From an uncultured Eubacteriales bacterium (GTDB lineage: Bacteria > Bacillota > Clostridia > Christensenellales > CAG-917), in the NCBI GenBank assembly GCA_900548005.1, contig URIZ01000007.1:1-64000 (forward strand): a DNA stretch of 64,000 nt, in the 5' to 3' direction. Below the pieces are notes generated by a model. That model ran no database searches. It saw nothing but the letters and a program-made list of their open reading frames with translations, and was not told the DNA's origin. Each line of letters begins with the position of its first letter. Positions within the stretch are counted from its first letter, which is position 1. A program made the position numbers and the translations under genes. Positions 49,204 through 57,822 of the stretch are shown here, one piece after another.

Positions 49204-49968
49204 ATGCAACAAAACGACTTCGATTTGAAGACAAAAACCGCATTGAACGAGCTGAAAAACGCAATCGAGCAATCATCTCGCATAGCGGTGCTCACGGGTG
49301 CGGGAGTGTCTGTGCCAAGCGGCATACCCGATTTTCGCAGCGCAACGGGATTGTATGCCACAAGCGTTGGCAAGTATAGGGCGGAAGATATAATCTCTCA
49401 CGACTTCTTCATGCTCCGTCCCGATGATTTCTATGCGTTTTACAAGAGCAAGATGTGCTATCCGAACGCCGAGCCGAACGCAATGCATTTTTTGCTTGCA
49501 AGGCTTGAAAAGGCGGGCAAAATCAATGCGGTTGTCACGCAAAACATTGACGGACTTCATCAAAAAGCGGGCAGTAAAAGAGTGTGTGAATTGCACGGCT
49601 CTATATGGCGCAACTATTGCGAGCGGTGTGGCAAATCTTTCTCGCTCGACTACGTTTTGCAAGCGGACGGCACACCGCATTGCGATTGCGGCGGCATAAT
49701 AAAGCCCGACGTTGTTTTGTATGGCGAAAACCTTGACGAAAAAGTGCTGAGAAACTCCGTGCGAGCAATCAGCACCGCCGATTTGTTTATCGTGATAGGC
49801 ACGTCGCTCGTTGTTTATCCGGCGGCAGGGCTTGTCAATTATTTTGGCGGAAACACAATCGCACTTGTCAACAAAAGCGCAACTTACATAGACTCTCGAG
49901 CAGACATCGTGATCAATCAAGATTGTGAAAAAGTGGCAAAGTGGCTTGACGAAAATCTTGTTTTGTGA
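49204..49968 (+). CDS. NAD-dependent protein deacylase (sirtuin)
   Basis: I start at 49204, behind CAGGGG. The 254-residue protein has the sirtuin motifs GAGVS (32-36) and SGIPDFRS, TQNIDGLHQKAGS, the catalytic His in ELHGS, two zinc CxxC/CxC pairs (CERC and CDC), and VVLYGENL. It removes acyl groups from lysines using NAD+. Bacterial relatives (CobB class) act on metabolic enzymes. It is divergently paired with an aminotransferase. Confidence 0.95.
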   Translation: MQQNDFDLKTKTALNELKNAIEQSSRIAVLTGAGVSVPSGIPDFRSATGLYATSVGKYRAEDIISHDFFMLRPDDFYAFYKSKMCYPNAEPNAMHFLLARLEKAGKINAVVTQNIDGLHQKAGSKRVCELHGSIWRNYCERCGKSFSLDYVLQADGTPHCDCGGIIKPDVVLYGENLDEKVLRNSVRAISTADLFIVIGTSLVVYPAAGLVNYFGGNTIALVNKSATYIDSRADIVINQDCEKVAKWLDENLVL

Positions 49969-50037
49969 CAGAAGAAGAGCAGTTCAAACGGGATTGCATT
50001 TGTTTTGCGAATCACACAACATAATGTTTATACAATC

Positions 50038-50064
50038 AAAAACGGCGAATAAAATGCCGTTTTT
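50038..50064. terminator. Bidirectional terminator between sirtuin and glmS
   Basis: A 9-bp stem (50038-50046 and 50056-50064) with loop GAATAAAAT, flanked by A and T runs, serves both converging genes. Confidence 0.9.
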
Positions 50065-50100
50065 GTCATTTCAAGTGAAGTCGAGTTTTTATTTTTCGTC

Positions 50101-51822
50101 CTATATCACAGTCACGCTTTTTGCGAGATTTCTCGGTTTGTCGGGGTTTAGCCCAAGACACAGAGATGCGGTCAAAGCAAGATTTTGCAAGGGTATGACG
50201 GACAAAATCGGATATAGATTTTCATCGTTTACCTTAGGAAGAACATACGTTTTGTCGGCGCATAAGTTGTCCGATACGCCTATGGCATAGACGTATGCTC
50301 CGCGTGATTGCAACTCTTTTATCGCCGCATTGACTCTGTCTTGGTCGCGCGTGTTTGTGGCAATCACGTATGCAACGCTCTTGTCGTCAACAAGGGCAAT
50401 CGAGCCGTGTTTCAGCTCTCCCGCGCCGTATGCGTCGGCAAATTTGCAAGTGATTTCCTTGAATTTCAGCGCGCCTTCTTGCGCCGTGACGTTGTCTATG
50501 CCTTTGCCGATAAAGAAGATGTTTTTGTTTTTTACAAACGGCTCATAAAGGTCTTTTGCCGTGCACGTTTCGGCAGCGCGCGACAGCTCGTCTATCACGG
50601 CTTTTTGTATGCGTTCGCCCGTCTTTTCTTTTGAGAGCATATACAGTGCAAGCAGTTGGCATACGTAAGATTTTGTTGCGGCAACGGCAACTTCCGCACC
50701 TGCGCCGATAAACACGCTTTCGTCCGCCATAAACGTGACGGAGCTTTCTTTCACGTTGGTTATCGCAAGTGTTTTTGCGCCCATAGCTTTGCATTTTGCA
50801 AGCGCGAAAAGTGTGTCGGCGGTCTCTCCGCTTTGAGTGGTGAACACGCAAAGGCAGTTTTCGTCCACAAAGCGTTCGTCGTCAATCTCGCTTGCAACGA
50901 CTGCGCTTGACATAATCCCCGCTTGTTCAAAGACAACTTTTCCGTATCGGCTTGCGTGATACGCTGTGCCGCACCCGAAAAATATCATGCGTTTTGCGTT
51001 GCGAATCATATCCGTGACGGACGGGGTTATGGAGTGTGATATTTCAGAGTATGCGTTTTTCAGAGCGGTGGGAATTTCGTCTATTTCCGCGCGCATATAG
51101 CAGGAGCAGTATTTCGGCGCGGAGCGGTCGGTTTGTCTGAACGGCTTGTCTATTTGTTTGCCTTGCTTGAAAAATCGCACCCCGTCCTTGCTCATCACGG
51201 CGGTTTCGCCGTCGCATAGCACTGCAACGAGGTTTGTGTACGGCGTGATTGCAAGAGCGGCGCTTGCAACGATACATTCTCCCTTGCCTTTGCCCACCGC
51301 CAAAGACGCGCCGCGCCTGTGCATATACACGCAATCGTCACCCGTTTTGAGCGCGAGAAAAGTTGCCGCGCCGTTGAGTTTGTCTGCGACTTTTTGTATT
51401 GTGGACACCATATCGCCGTCATAGGTGACGGACAAAAGATGCGCTATAATCTCGCTGTCCGTGTCCGAAACGAAGGGAATACCCATGCTTGTCAGGCTGT
51501 CTTTGAGCTCGGCGAAATTGGTGATCACTCCGTTGTGTGCCACGGCAAATCGCTTGTCAAAGGACAAGTGCGGATGCGCGTTGGCTTGGCTGGGTTTGCC
51601 GTGAGTTGCCCACCGCGTATGCCCGATGCCCGTGTGAGAGTGGACATCGGGTGTGATTTTGGCAAGGTCGCTCACTCTGCCGCTTGTCTTGAAAAGGCAT
51701 ATTTTGTCCGTCAAAAAAGCCGCGCCCGCGCTGTCGTAGCCGCGATATTCCAATGTTGCAAGCCCGTCAAGCACCACTTGCCGCGCGCTCCTAAAGCCCG
51801 TGTATCCGATGATTCCGCACAT
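50101..51822 (-). CDS. glmS: Glutamine-fructose-6-phosphate aminotransferase
   Basis: The 573-residue enzyme makes glucosamine-6-phosphate for cell-wall precursors. Cys2 (MCGIIGY) is the glutaminase nucleophile, followed by LEYRGYDSAG, GHTRWATHG and AHNGVITN. Two SIS sugar-isomerase domains follow, with CGTAYHAS and TQSGETADT. The C-terminus LAKSVTVI matches the family. It is about 30 residues shorter than typical. The ATG overlaps promoter-like sequence and no glmS ribozyme can fit upstream, so the usual Firmicute control is missing. Confidence 0.96.
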   Translation of the reverse strand: MCGIIGYTGFRSARQVVLDGLATLEYRGYDSAGAAFLTDKICLFKTSGRVSDLAKITPDVHSHTGIGHTRWATHGKPSQANAHPHLSFDKRFAVAHNGVITNFAELKDSLTSMGIPFVSDTDSEIIAHLLSVTYDGDMVSTIQKVADKLNGAATFLALKTGDDCVYMHRRGASLAVGKGKGECIVASAALAITPYTNLVAVLCDGETAVMSKDGVRFFKQGKQIDKPFRQTDRSAPKYCSCYMRAEIDEIPTALKNAYSEISHSITPSVTDMIRNAKRMIFFGCGTAYHASRYGKVVFEQAGIMSSAVVASEIDDERFVDENCLCVFTTQSGETADTLFALAKCKAMGAKTLAITNVKESSVTFMADESVFIGAGAEVAVAATKSYVCQLLALYMLSKEKTGERIQKAVIDELSRAAETCTAKDLYEPFVKNKNIFFIGKGIDNVTAQEGALKFKEITCKFADAYGAGELKHGSIALVDDKSVAYVIATNTRDQDRVNAAIKELQSRGAYVYAIGVSDNLCADKTYVLPKVNDENLYPILSVIPLQNLALTASLCLGLNPDKPRNLAKSVTVI

Positions 51823-51830
51823 TATAATTT

Positions 51831-51860
51831 AGTGTATGACGCCCGTTTGTAGATTGTGAA
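51831..51860 (-). promoter_or_regulatory. Promoter of glmS close to the start codon
   Basis: On the minus strand TTCACA (51860-51855), 18 bases, TACACT (51836-51831), eight bases, then ATG. No Shine-Dalgarno sequence; near-leaderless message expected. Confidence 0.55.
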
Positions 51861-51964
51861 TCGCAACAAGCCGCAAAAGCCGCTCGCAACGCAAAATATC
51901 GCAAAAAACGCCCCGAAAATGAGCGAAACAAGCGGAAAAATCAAAAAATATCCGCATTGCGCTA

Positions 51965-51993
51965 TTGTATTCGCGCGCGAAATATGTTATCAT
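51965..51993 (+). promoter_or_regulatory. Promoter of the second DUF2804 gene
   Basis: TTGTAT (51965-51970), 17 bases, TATCAT (51988-51993). The ribosome site GGGAGAG precedes the ATG at 52024. Confidence 0.6.
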
Positions 51994-52023
51994 CTACTAT
52001 ATTAAATCCTTTGGGAGAGTATT

Positions 52024-53061
52024 ATGCAAAACGAAATCACACAACCCATCGACCTTTTGAACGCGGATGGCAACATCGCTCAACCCGGTTTTGCCAAAAA
52101 AATGCTTTACAACTACAATCGCGAGAACGTAAAAGCCAAAAAAACACGCCTTAAAGAGTGGGATTACTACTATATCGCCAACAACGAGTTTGCGCTTTGT
52201 CTGACAATCAGCGACATGGGCTACATCGGCGCATTGTCTCTCACCGTCATGGACTTTGTCACTCCCGCGCAATTCACCAATTCTGCGGTGTGCCTGTTCC
52301 CCATGGGCAAGTTCAATATGCCCACGACAAGCGAAAAGGGCGACTGCTCCTGGAAAATCGGCAAAGTGGAGATGTCTTTCACCAACGACGGCACAACTCG
52401 TCATCTCACCGGCAAATATCCCAACGCCGACAAGCTCGGCACGGACGTAACATGGGACGTCACTCTCGACAGAGTCCCCGAAGAGAGCATGGTCATCGCC
52501 ACGCCATTTGACAAGCCCAAACACTTCTATTTCAACCAAAAAATCAACTGCATGCGCGCCCAAGGCAGCTTCACGCTCGGCGACAAAGTCTGCACCTTCG
52601 ATGCAAAAGACTCTCTTGCCACGCTCGACTGGGGCCGCGGCGTTTGGACTTATGACAACACGTGGTATTGGGGCAGTTTGCAAACCTATCTCAAAGACGG
52701 CTCGACTTTCGGCTGGAACTTGGGCTACGGTTTTGGCAATACGTCCGCCGCAAGCGAAGATATGCTCTTCTACAACGGCAAATCCCACAAGATCGGCAGG
52801 GTGGAATTTATCATCCCCGGCGACAAAGAAGGCGAGCCGCGCTATATGGAAGACTGGAAATTCGTCTCCGATGACGGCAGACTCGATTGCACCTTCCATC
52901 CGCTCATCGATCGCTGCGAGCCCGTCGATCTCAAGTTCCTTTGCATGATTCCCCACCAAGTTTTTGGTTATGTTTCGGGCACCGCAACTCTTGATGACGG
53001 CACTGTGATTGAGTTGGATAATGTATTGTGTTTTGCCGAGAAAGTCCACAACAAATGGTGA
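52024..53061 (+). CDS. DUF2804 domain protein, second paralogue
   Basis: The 345-residue protein is a clear DUF2804 member: PIDLLNADGNIAQPGFAKK, YNRENVKAKKTRLKEWDYYYI, then GSFTLGDKVCTFDAKDSLATLDWGRG and WYWGS. It lines up with the paralogue at 42664-43773 over its full length but has diverged strongly. It has no signal peptide or membrane span. Copies of repeat R1 begin directly behind its stop codon, just as another R1 copy lies downstream of the first paralogue. Confidence 0.88.
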   Translation: MQNEITQPIDLLNADGNIAQPGFAKKMLYNYNRENVKAKKTRLKEWDYYYIANNEFALCLTISDMGYIGALSLTVMDFVTPAQFTNSAVCLFPMGKFNMPTTSEKGDCSWKIGKVEMSFTNDGTTRHLTGKYPNADKLGTDVTWDVTLDRVPEESMVIATPFDKPKHFYFNQKINCMRAQGSFTLGDKVCTFDAKDSLATLDWGRGVWTYDNTWYWGSLQTYLKDGSTFGWNLGYGFGNTSAASEDMLFYNGKSHKIGRVEFIIPGDKEGEPRYMEDWKFVSDDGRLDCTFHPLIDRCEPVDLKFLCMIPHQVFGYVSGTATLDDGTVIELDNVLCFAEKVHNKW

Positions 53062-53350
53062 TTTGAGTGTGCTATTGAGCGACTAGCATCGTCAGATGCC
53101 CCACCCGTCAACTCATTTACGCTCAGTAAATTAGGGTTGCCGTGCGGGAGACATCTTCCTTGCTATTCATCTCAATATCCCACTCAAATGAGCGTGCTAT
53201 TTGACGAACAACTGCGTCAGAAGCATCTTGCAGCCAAGTCACGTACGTCTTGTACGTTGGGCTTGTCTGCCAGACACTTCTTCCTTGTTCTTCATCTCAA
53301 TATCTCACTCAAATTGAGCGTGCTATTTGGCGTGATACTGCGTCAAATCG
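53062..53350 (+). repeat. Repeat family R1, two tandem copies plus a truncated third
   Basis: Copy A (53062-53188) starts at the stop codon of the DUF2804 gene; its ends TTTGAGTGTGCTATTG and CAATATCCCACTCAAA are inverted. Copy B covers about 53189-53314 and copy C begins at about 53315 but breaks off near 53350 into repeat R2. Internal hairpins are ATTTAC/GTAAAT (53115-53131) in A and ACGTAC/GTACGT (53241-53257) in B. Confidence 0.8.
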
Positions 53351-53740
53351 TTGCGCCCGAAACGAAAACTTGTTCGGAGCATACTTATAAACGGAATGTG
53401 TAACTTCAAAGACGGAATTGGAGCCGCAACGACGAGATTGTTGAGCGGTCTTATGCCGAGCACTTATTCAAGGTGTACTTATTCACGGTATGTGCATATT
53501 CGGAGTGAGCGTTCGCAAGGCGAACGCCAAGATAAGCGCCGAGCTTGATGGTTGTACGAGCGACTGCGCCGTGTTGTTGCGGAGCTGGCGCACAAAGCGT
53601 GGTGGCATAACAAGGGGACGATACTTTTCTATGCGAGTGCCGACTTCCCCTCTTCGAGCGATGTGTGGCTAAAAAGAGAAAGCACTATGTTCGAGAAGTA
53701 GGGGAAAGCCCGAAGGGAAGGGGTAATGTTGCATTAAAAG
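53341..53740 (+). repeat. Dispersed repeat family R2, second copy
   Basis: This stretch is the plus-strand partner of 3085-3480 (same words in the same order, about 50 kb apart and inverted). It ends with AAGGGG and TTGCATT, like the other copy. Short open frames here are broken between phases, so I call no gene. Confidence 0.75.
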
Positions 53741-53785
53741 TACACGACGAAAACTTAAAGACACAAATATATATCGGAGACCACT

Positions 53786-54508
53786 ATGGAATACAATGGT
53801 GAAGGTGTGCATGCGCTTGTGTGCGCGGTGGAAGACCTTGAAAGTTCCAACCTGATTTTTATTGACAGAAAGCTCAAGCCGCTGCTCAAATGCTTGGCGT
53901 ATTATCCCGAGTTTCGCTCGGTGTTTGCGTATTGCGCGCAAGGTTTTGACTATGAAACCGAAAAGCGCAAAGCCATGGCAAAACTTGGTGACAGCGACAT
54001 TTTCCGCTTGCCAAAAAATCCGAAAACGCTTGTGCAACTTGTCAGCAACATGCTTGTGGAGTTTGACGCAGGCAGCATGGATTTGGTGACGTTTTCGTCC
54101 ACATACTATCCGCAAGAGACAAAGCAAGCAAGTTTCGAGCAGTTCTGCACGAAGGTGATCGAGCCTTTCAAACTTGCCCTTGTCAGTCTTGTGGTGGAAG
54201 GCATTGACGAAGAGCCAAAGAGTGTGGAACGCACGGTGGAATTTGCATCAAGCGGACTGCATCAACAGACCGAATATCTTCTTGTCAACATCTACAACAC
54301 GGTGCAAGATGCGGAGATCACGCTTGACGAAAGAGCGGATTATATGGTGATGCTCGAAGGCTTTGCGGCGGCTCTCGATGCAAGAGATTCGCTGATGATC
54401 AAGGCGATTTGGCTTGGTCTTAGAAAGGCTTTGACGGCTCAACGTCTTTGCAAAAAAGAAGTGGAAAAGATAGGTGAAGTGCTGAGAATGTATCTCGTCA
54501 CCAAATAA
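53786..54508 (+). CDS. Conserved-looking protein of unknown function
   Basis: The 240-residue protein has a good ribosome site (CGGAG) and normal codon use. It has no signal peptide or membrane span and is predicted to be mostly helical. Notable parts are an N-terminal stretch VHALVCAVEDLESSNLIFIDRKLKPLLKCLAYYPEF and a C-terminal helical region rich in Leu, Ala and charged residues. I do not recognise a family. It stands alone between repeats and its own terminator. Confidence 0.75.
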   Translation: MEYNGEGVHALVCAVEDLESSNLIFIDRKLKPLLKCLAYYPEFRSVFAYCAQGFDYETEKRKAMAKLGDSDIFRLPKNPKTLVQLVSNMLVEFDAGSMDLVTFSSTYYPQETKQASFEQFCTKVIEPFKLALVSLVVEGIDEEPKSVERTVEFASSGLHQQTEYLLVNIYNTVQDAEITLDERADYMVMLEGFAAALDARDSLMIKAIWLGLRKALTAQRLCKKEVEKIGEVLRMYLVTK

Positions 54509-54537
54509 GCAAAAATCACTCAAAAACAATCAAACAC

Positions 54538-54577
54538 GAGCTTTATCTCATCAAAACAAGCGGATAAAGCTCTTTTT
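54538..54577 (+). terminator. Intrinsic terminator of the unknown gene
   Basis: GAGCTTTATC (54538-54547) pairs with GATAAAGCTC (54563-54572), followed by a T run. Confidence 0.9.
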
Positions 54578-54617
54578 ATATCCATAACACACACAAAAAA
54601 GCAAAAACCAAGCAACA

Positions 54618-54649
54618 AAAAAATCACACTCAAACGAGCGTGATTTTTT
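54618..54649 (-). terminator. Terminator of the P-type ATPase gene
   Basis: A 10-bp stem (54618-54627 and 54640-54649) with A/T flanks can act on the minus strand. It lies about 140 bases after the ATPase stop. Confidence 0.75.
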
Positions 54650-54787
54650 GTTTTGGAGTTGTGATTGCGCAAGCACCCTAATAGAGCAAGCAAGCCGAGT
54701 TTATAGCACTGCGATTGTGCAAACTCGCTGGTTTTGCAATCACTGCGGTTGTACATGTGCAACCACTGCTTTTATGCAGGCATGCGG

Positions 54788-57490
54788 TTATGCAAGCACG
54801 ATGCCTTTTTTCTTGCGGATCGCTCTTGCGATTGCTTTGACAATCTCAACAAGCGGAATGACGGACACTGCAAGAGCCATTGCAACGCCGTATTCGATGG
54901 CGTCGAGTTTTGCAAGTTCAAAAGCGTTGGCAAGGAAGGGGACTTCCACAACGACCGTGGTGAGTACAAGCGACAATGCCGCCGCGCCCCAAAGCCACAC
55001 GTTTTGCTTTTTGATCGTAAACACCGAGCCGTGCAACGAGCGCATGTTGAAGGAGTGGAATATTTCCGCCATCGACAGCGTCAGAAAAGCCATGGACGAG
55101 CCGAGCATATTGGCGTATTCGTGGGGATTGATCGCCATTGCGTCGGCGTGGTGATCCATCCCTGCAAGCACGTAGTAGCCGATGAAATAGGATGCAAGCG
55201 TGATGAGTGTCAAGAACACTCCCTGATAGCAGATTGCCGCGCCCATACCGCCTGCAAAGATGCCGTCTTTGGAGTTTCTGGGCGGACGGGACATGATATC
55301 CTTTTCGGGAGCTTCCATGCCCAGCGAGAGCGCGGGGAAACAGTCGGTGATAAGGTTGATCCAAAGAAGGTGCGCCGGCTTGAAGATCGTAAATCCCGCA
55401 GGCGTTGCCACAAATATAGACAGAACTTCGGACAGGTTGGACGCAAGCAAGAATTGGATTGCCTTGCGGATGTTGTCGTATATACGTCTGCCTTCGCCCG
55501 CCGCCGAAACGATTGTTGCAAAGTTGTCGTCTGCAAGGATCATATCCGCAACGTTTTTGGTGACGTCAGTGCCTGTGATGCCCATGCCAACGCCTATGTC
55601 CGCGTTCTTGATTGACGGAGCGTCGTTGACGCCGTCGCCGGTCATTGCGGTGATATAGCCCTTGTTGCGCCACGCATTGACGATACGCGTTTTATGTTCG
55701 GGTTGCACGCGCGCGTAGACGGAGAAGTTTTCCACTTCCTTTTCAAAGTCTTCGTCGCTGATTTTGTCAAGTTCCGCACCCGTGATCGCTTGCGATGCGT
55801 CGGTGATGATGCCAAGCTCCATTGCGATTGCCACGGCGGTGTCCTTGTGGTCGCCCGTGATCATGATGGGACGTATGCCTGCCTTTTTGCATTCCACGAT
55901 TGCGTCTTTCACTTCGGGGCGGACGGGGTCTATCATGCCGACAAGCCCCACAAAGCACAAGTCGGTTTCGACAAGATCGCTCTCGTATTTTTCGGGAAGC
56001 GCGGCAAGGTCTTTCTTTGCAAGGGCAAGGACTCTGAGAGCCTTGTCTGCCATCTCCTTGTTTTTGGCAAGGATTTCGGCACGCTTGTTGTCCGTCATAG
56101 GCGCGATTTTGCCGTCTTCGACAAGCGACGTGCAACGCTTGATTATCTCATCGGGCGCGCCTTTTGTGAATTGAATATATTTGCCGCCCGCATCGTGCAC
56201 GGTGGTCATCATCTTGCGCATGGAATCGAAGGGAATCTCTCCGACACGCGGCAATTCGAGCTTTCTGTCGTTCTTGTCAAGACCGAGCGAGTGAGCATAG
56301 TTGACAAGCGCGTTTTCGGTGGGTTCGCCCACGGCTTCGCCTTTGTCGGTGTCAAACTCCGCGTCGGAGCAAAGCGACATACCGTCTGCAAGCAAGTTTT
56401 CGTCATCCGAGAAATGCTCCACAACGGTCATCTTGTTTTGGGTGAGAGTGCCCGTCTTGTCCGAGCAAATGATTTGCGTGCAACCCAGCGTTTCCACGGC
56501 GGTGAGCTTGCGGATGATTGCGTTGCGCTTTGACATGTTGGTCACGCCGATTGACAGCACGATTGTCACGACGGTTGCAAGCCCTTCGGGGATAGCGGCG
56601 ACTGCAAGCGATACTGCAATCATAAACGTGTTGAGAATGGTGCTTGCGGTGTCCGATTTCAACGTGCCGTCAACGCCTGCGCGGATGAGCGATACTGCAA
56701 ATATCACAACGCAAATGCCAAGCACGAGATAGGTCAGCACTTTGCTAAGCTGCGACAGCTTTTGTTGCAAGGGGGTTTTGCCTTCCTTTGCGGTGGTGAG
56801 AGCGGTGGCGATTTTGCCCATTTCGGTGTCCATACCCGTTGCGGTGACAACGGCTTTGCCGCGCCCGTACACGACGGTGCTGCCCATAAACACCATATTT
56901 TTGCGATCGCCGAGCGGCACGTCCGAGCCGTCTTCACGCACGATTTCGCCGTCCTGTTTCAGCACGGGCACGGATTCGCCCGTGAGCGCGGCTTCTTCGG
57001 CTTTCATGCTTGCGCACTCGATGATACGCGCGTCGGCAGGCACGGAGTCGCCCGCTTCGAGCACGATGACGTCGCCCACAACCAAGTCTTCGCTCTTGAC
57101 GGTGATTTGCTTGCCGTCACGCAACACTTTGCTTGTGGCGGCGGCTATCTCTTGCAGCGCGTCGATTGCCTTTTCCGCCTTGCTCTCTTGCACAACGCCG
57201 AGAATTGCGTTGATAAGCACCACAGCCATGATGATGATCACGTCCGAGGGGAACTCGCCGTTGATGCCCGACATAATGCCCGAGATGACGGCGGCGACAA
57301 TGAGAATGATTGTCATCGGCTCTGCAAACTGTTTTAGAAAGCGCAGGAACATATTTTCCTTTTTGCCTTCGGCAAGTTTGTTTTTGCCGTTCTTTTCCAG
57401 CCTGTAAGACGCTTCGGCGGTGGACAGACCGTTTTTTGCGGACTGCACTTCGTCAAGCACTTGGCTCGCGTTTTTCTGATACTCTTTCAT
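54788..57490 (-). CDS. P-type divalent cation ATPase (Ca2+/Mn2+ type, probable Mn2+ exporter)
   Basis: I start at 57490 behind AAAAGGAG; the open frame extends upstream through the regulatory leader. The 900-residue protein has an N-terminal cation ATPase domain, TGES (170-173), PEGL in the fourth span (301-304), the phosphorylated Asp344 in CSDKTGTLTQ, and TGDGVNDAP in the hinge. The sixth span holds NLITD, a Ca2+/Mn2+ site seen in SERCA and SPCA pumps. By sequence alone it would be called a calcium pump. The yybP-ykoY riboswitch in front suggests Mn2+ export instead; the related Lactococcus YoaB ATPase is a precedent. Confidence 0.92.
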   Translation of the reverse strand: MKEYQKNASQVLDEVQSAKNGLSTAEASYRLEKNGKNKLAEGKKENMFLRFLKQFAEPMTIILIVAAVISGIMSGINGEFPSDVIIIMAVVLINAILGVVQESKAEKAIDALQEIAAATSKVLRDGKQITVKSEDLVVGDVIVLEAGDSVPADARIIECASMKAEEAALTGESVPVLKQDGEIVREDGSDVPLGDRKNMVFMGSTVVYGRGKAVVTATGMDTEMGKIATALTTAKEGKTPLQQKLSQLSKVLTYLVLGICVVIFAVSLIRAGVDGTLKSDTASTILNTFMIAVSLAVAAIPEGLATVVTIVLSIGVTNMSKRNAIIRKLTAVETLGCTQIICSDKTGTLTQNKMTVVEHFSDDENLLADGMSLCSDAEFDTDKGEAVGEPTENALVNYAHSLGLDKNDRKLELPRVGEIPFDSMRKMMTTVHDAGGKYIQFTKGAPDEIIKRCTSLVEDGKIAPMTDNKRAEILAKNKEMADKALRVLALAKKDLAALPEKYESDLVETDLCFVGLVGMIDPVRPEVKDAIVECKKAGIRPIMITGDHKDTAVAIAMELGIITDASQAITGAELDKISDEDFEKEVENFSVYARVQPEHKTRIVNAWRNKGYITAMTGDGVNDAPSIKNADIGVGMGITGTDVTKNVADMILADDNFATIVSAAGEGRRIYDNIRKAIQFLLASNLSEVLSIFVATPAGFTIFKPAHLLWINLITDCFPALSLGMEAPEKDIMSRPPRNSKDGIFAGGMGAAICYQGVFLTLITLASYFIGYYVLAGMDHHADAMAINPHEYANMLGSSMAFLTLSMAEIFHSFNMRSLHGSVFTIKKQNVWLWGAAALSLVLTTVVVEVPFLANAFELAKLDAIEYGVAMALAVSVIPLVEIVKAIARAIRKKKGIVLA

Positions 57491-57527
57491 AAATACTCCT
57501 TTTGGGTATTCCAATTTGTATATCCAT

Positions 57528-57557
57528 ATTATATTGTATACTTTGTATAGATTGCAA
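57528..57557 (-). promoter_or_regulatory. Second promoter with palindrome, between riboswitch and ATPase gene
   Basis: On the minus strand TTGCAA (57557-57552), 18 bases, TATAAT (57533-57528). The spacer holds the perfect palindrome TATAC-TTT-GTATA (57537-57549, plus-strand reading). A riboswitch-independent start is possible. Confidence 0.5.
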
Positions 57558-57597
57558 TACTGTATGCATTTTGACGGATAGAAGGTCGGCCTTTTGT

Positions 57598-57631
57598 AAA
57601 AAAATAAAGACCTATCCGTGCGGATAAGTCT
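57598..57631 (-). terminator. Riboswitch-controlled terminator of the ATPase gene
   Basis: On the minus strand AGACTTATCCG (57631-57621) pairs with CGGATAGGTCT (57618-57608, one G-U pair), followed by TTATTTTTTT. The upstream strand contains the 3' side of the aptamer's closing stem, so the two folds exclude each other. Confidence 0.85.
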
Positions 57632-57717
57632 CATCGTTTCAAATAAAACCGGAGCTGTATGCTCGTGCTAGCGGTGTTTATTACACTTGGGAAGTGCCGA
57701 TTACTCCCTTATTTGCC
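57624..57717 (-). promoter_or_regulatory. yybP-ykoY manganese riboswitch
   Basis: The minus-strand RNA begins with the hallmark AAGGGAGTAA. ATAAG (57712-57708) pairs with CTTAT (57628-57624) as the closing stem, followed by AUCG/CGAU. A hairpin CACUU-CCC-AAGUG comes next, then a long arm AATAAA...TTTATT whose loop strand reads CCGCTAGCACGAG against CGGTT. This mirrors the Bacillus yybP strand with CGCCATTACGA and CGGCT. The 3' end has GAGACTT. Family knowledge: these sense Mn2+ and usually turn genes on. It would block the overlapping terminator when bound. Confidence 0.8.
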
Positions 57718-57720
57718 AAG

Positions 57721-57749
57721 ATTGTATCATAGATTCTTTTTGCCGTCAA
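57721..57749 (-). promoter_or_regulatory. Promoter of the riboswitch-ATPase transcript
   Basis: On the minus strand TTGACG (57749-57744), 17 bases, TACAAT (57726-57721). The start lies just before the aptamer. Confidence 0.8.
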
Positions 57750-57807
57750 CAATAGTGATATATTTTTGCTTTTCATCGTTGGCTTTTGTTGCGTTTTTGC
57801 GCGATTG

Positions 57808-57822
57808 TGCTATGATAGACGC
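57808..57822 (+). promoter_or_regulatory. Extended -10 promoter, leaderless start of the SprT-like gene
   Basis: TGC-TATGAT (-10 at 57811-57816), six bases, then ATG at 57823. No ribosome site. The same TTGTGCTAT word precedes trmO. Confidence 0.65.

Noticed and set aside
51823..52000. glmS ribozyme
   Set aside because: The promoter lies almost at the ATG, leaving no room for the ribozyme, and no cleavage-core sequence is visible.
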